Shown here piece by piece: positions 7,173 through 8,391 of a DNA stretch of 8,391 nt (position 1 is the stretch's first letter; each line of letters starts with the position of its first letter). The notes under the pieces were generated by a model. That model saw nothing but the letters and a program-made list of their open reading frames with translations, was not told the DNA's origin and did no database searches. The stretch comes from JBCDIQ01 sp039024295 (GTDB taxonomy: Bacteria > Bacteroidota > Bacteroidia > J057). The stretch covers positions 1 to 8,391 of the forward strand of contig JBCDIQ010000269.1 in NCBI GenBank assembly GCA_039024295.1, given 5' to 3'. A program made the translations under genes and the position numbers.

Positions 7173-8063
7173 CTAGGACATTTGTTGCGAAATGGCTTTT
7201 AAATAGGAAGTTGGAGTCTGACCCGTGAGTTTTTTAAACAGCCGACCAAAGTGAGAGGGGGCTTTAAAGTTGAGTTGGTAGGCCACTTGGGAAATGGTGT
7301 AAGCGGGATTTTGGAGCATAAGTTTGCTGTGGTTAATGACCATTTCGTTTATGTGCTGCTTAGGAGGCTTACTCGTGGTTGCAGTGACGCATCTGTTCAA
7401 ATAGTTCTGGGACACGGCTAATTTTTCCGCATAAAAGCTGACTTCCCTGCTTACCCTGAAGTTATCAAATAATGCCTGCTTGAATCGGAGGCTAATCTCC
7501 GACATCCGATCACTTTTTTCATGGGTAGAAGGCCAGTCCTCGGTAATCATCAGAAACAACGCCTTGAGCAAGGCATTGGTCGTTTTCAACGCATGAGAAG
7601 AATTACGTTGTTGTTGAATCAACTCACAACACGTCAGGAGTTGGGCCATCTTTTCTGTAGTGACCGCGTGCTTGGGGTTAAAGGTGATCGAATTGAGGAT
7701 GACCTCGTTATCAAAGACCAATGGCAATAAAGTGTAATCCAGGTGGATATAAAATCCCTCGGTATCGGGATCAATCGCATGGATGGCATTCAGGTGGCCT
7801 TCGCGAATAAAAAGCAGGTCATTGGGCTGTAGTTCATAGGTATCAGTATCTATTTGCTGTTCGCCACCTCCATTCAAAAAAATCAGCAAAAAGGAATATT
7901 CAGCCCTAAACAGAGGCGTTGGCGGCTGGATGAGGGACTGGGCAATGGACAGTGGATATATTTGAATCGGATCGTTGGGGCGCACAAACGCTCCATTGTG
8001 ATCCCCCATAAACCTAGAGACAAAGCTTTCAAAGTCCAATGTCTGTTTGATGATTTTTTCCAT
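7173..8063 (-). CDS. AraC-family transcriptional regulator
   Basis: This 296-residue protein has the two-part AraC layout. The N-terminal region (about 45-120: PLFRAEYSFLLIFLNGGGEQQ, then TYELQPNDLLFIREGHLNAIHA) is a cupin-like ligand-binding domain. The C-terminal region (about 195-292) carries two helix-turn-helix motifs: VSFYAEKLAVSQNYLNRCV and ISQVAYQLNFKAPSHFGRLFKKLTGQTP, ending with PTSYLK as is usual for the family. The second motif, FxxxSHFxRxFKKxxGxTPxxYL, is close to consensus. It should bind DNA near a target promoter in response to a small molecule. The start is the ATG at 8061-8063, with no Shine-Dalgarno sequence. The receptor gene lies downstream in the same direction, and the region upstream of the start carries repeated TACAT half-sites, so autoregulation or regulation of the receptor is plausible but unproven. 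Confidence 0.88.
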   Translation of the reverse strand: MEKIIKQTLDFESFVSRFMGDHNGAFVRPNDPIQIYPLSIAQSLIQPPTPLFRAEYSFLLIFLNGGGEQQIDTDTYELQPNDLLFIREGHLNAIHAIDPDTEGFYIHLDYTLLPLVFDNEVILNSITFNPKHAVTTEKMAQLLTCCELIQQQRNSSHALKTTNALLKALFLMITEDWPSTHEKSDRMSEISLRFKQALFDNFRVSREVSFYAEKLAVSQNYLNRCVTATTSKPPKQHINEMVINHSKLMLQNPAYTISQVAYQLNFKAPSHFGRLFKKLTGQTPTSYLKAISQQMS

Positions 8064-8122
8064 CTTGAGGTTGTTTTTTACAAAATTTTATAGGCGGCAT
8101 ATCCTGAACTACACCATACCCA

Positions 8123-8165
8123 TACATGAACGATGGCCCGTCATGTAAACTAAAATTATACATGG
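8123..8165. promoter_or_regulatory. Evenly spaced TACATGA/TCATGTA half-site array (candidate operator)
   Basis: Three half-sites alternate in direction: TACATGA (8123-8129), TCATGTA (8141-8147) and TACATGG (8159-8165). Each pair is separated by 11 nt, so the period is exactly 18 bp. The first pair is a perfect 7-bp inverted repeat. The array lies 60-100 bp upstream of the AraC-family start. It looks like a regulator-binding site; which protein binds it is inferred, not shown. Confidence 0.5.
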
Positions 8166-8336
8166 CGATACGCAAAGATGGATGTGTAACAGGCCTGAAT
8201 TGCGCGAAACCCTCCCTTTGGCTTGGCGATCACTATCGAGGAAATTGGGTGCTTTTTTTCTATAGGGGAGGGGCTTGAACGGGAGGAGGAACTCTTCATC
8301 CTACAGCCTTTCGAATAAAGAAATCAAGCTTTTCTT

Positions 8337-8372
8337 TACATGAATCAGCCGATCTATACATCTCATGTATAG
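8337..8372. promoter_or_regulatory. Second TACATGA cluster with a perfect 19-bp palindrome
   Basis: TACATGA (8337-8343) and TCATGTA (8363-8369) repeat the half-sites of the array 200 bp away. Nested here is the palindrome CTATACATCTCATGTATAG (8354-8372), with perfect 8-bp arms around a 3-nt centre. It may be an operator. Read on the plus strand, the palindrome is followed by G and five T (8374-8378), so a weak intrinsic terminator for plus-strand transcription is an alternative. Confidence 0.5.
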
Positions 8373-8391
8373 GTTTTTAACTTAATATTTA

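Larger units (their letters stand above)
8064..8391. other. Gene-free leader upstream of araC
   Basis: No convincing gene is seen in these 328 bases. The region is the likely promoter and operator area of the AraC-family gene. It holds two clusters of TACAT/ATGTA half-sites (8123-8165 and 8337-8372), which are annotated separately, and an AT-rich stretch next to the start (8081-8093) whose minus strand reads AAATTTTG, one mismatch from the Bacteroidota -7 element. No good -33 element was found at the right distance. Confidence 0.5.

Noticed and set aside
8162..8278. A 38-codon plus-strand frame starting MAIRKDGC
   Set aside because: It has no recognisable motif or ribosome-binding site, overlaps the third TACAT half-site, and is within chance length for a gene-free region. 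A hairpin with T-run downstream is the only support.

Overview
The window looks like chromosomal DNA from a member of the Bacteroidota, probably a Cytophagales-type environmental bacterium. The evidence is a SusC/CirA-like TonB-dependent receptor with an N-terminal carboxypeptidase-regulatory-like domain, starts that mostly lack Shine-Dalgarno sequences, one promoter candidate of the Bacteroidota TTG/TAnnTTTG type, and moderate GC. The lineage is inferred from gene types only. No rRNA, tRNA, CRISPR array, transposase or phage gene was seen.

Every supported gene lies on the minus strand, so transcription runs from high to low coordinates. In that order: a 328-bp gene-free leader at the right edge holds repeated TACAT/ATGTA half-sites; then an AraC-family regulator (7173-8063), an outer-membrane TonB-dependent receptor (4637-7066), a short HEAT-like alpha-helical protein (3838-4509), an uncharacterised lipoprotein (2507-3586), a decayed YfiT/DinB-like metal-dependent transferase gene that has no intact reading frame (about 2149-2520), a membrane-anchored class III nucleotide cyclase (902-2002), an exported NTF2-like/DUF4440 protein (404-883) and a free-standing LexA-type winged-helix protein (45-284).

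Two functional groupings are plausible. The AraC regulator sits about 100 bp upstream of the receptor gene in the same direction and may control it, so together they could be a ligand-responsive uptake unit. The cyclase and the exported NTF2-like protein are only 18 nt apart and are probably co-transcribed. Nothing in the sequence ties the HEAT-like protein or the lipoprotein to either unit.

The points most worth a second look are the evenly spaced inverted TACATGA/TCATGTA array upstream of araC, the perfect 19-bp palindrome near the right edge, the unannotated YfiT pseudogene with a stop codon at its metal site, and the non-canonical substrate-recognition residues of the cyclase.
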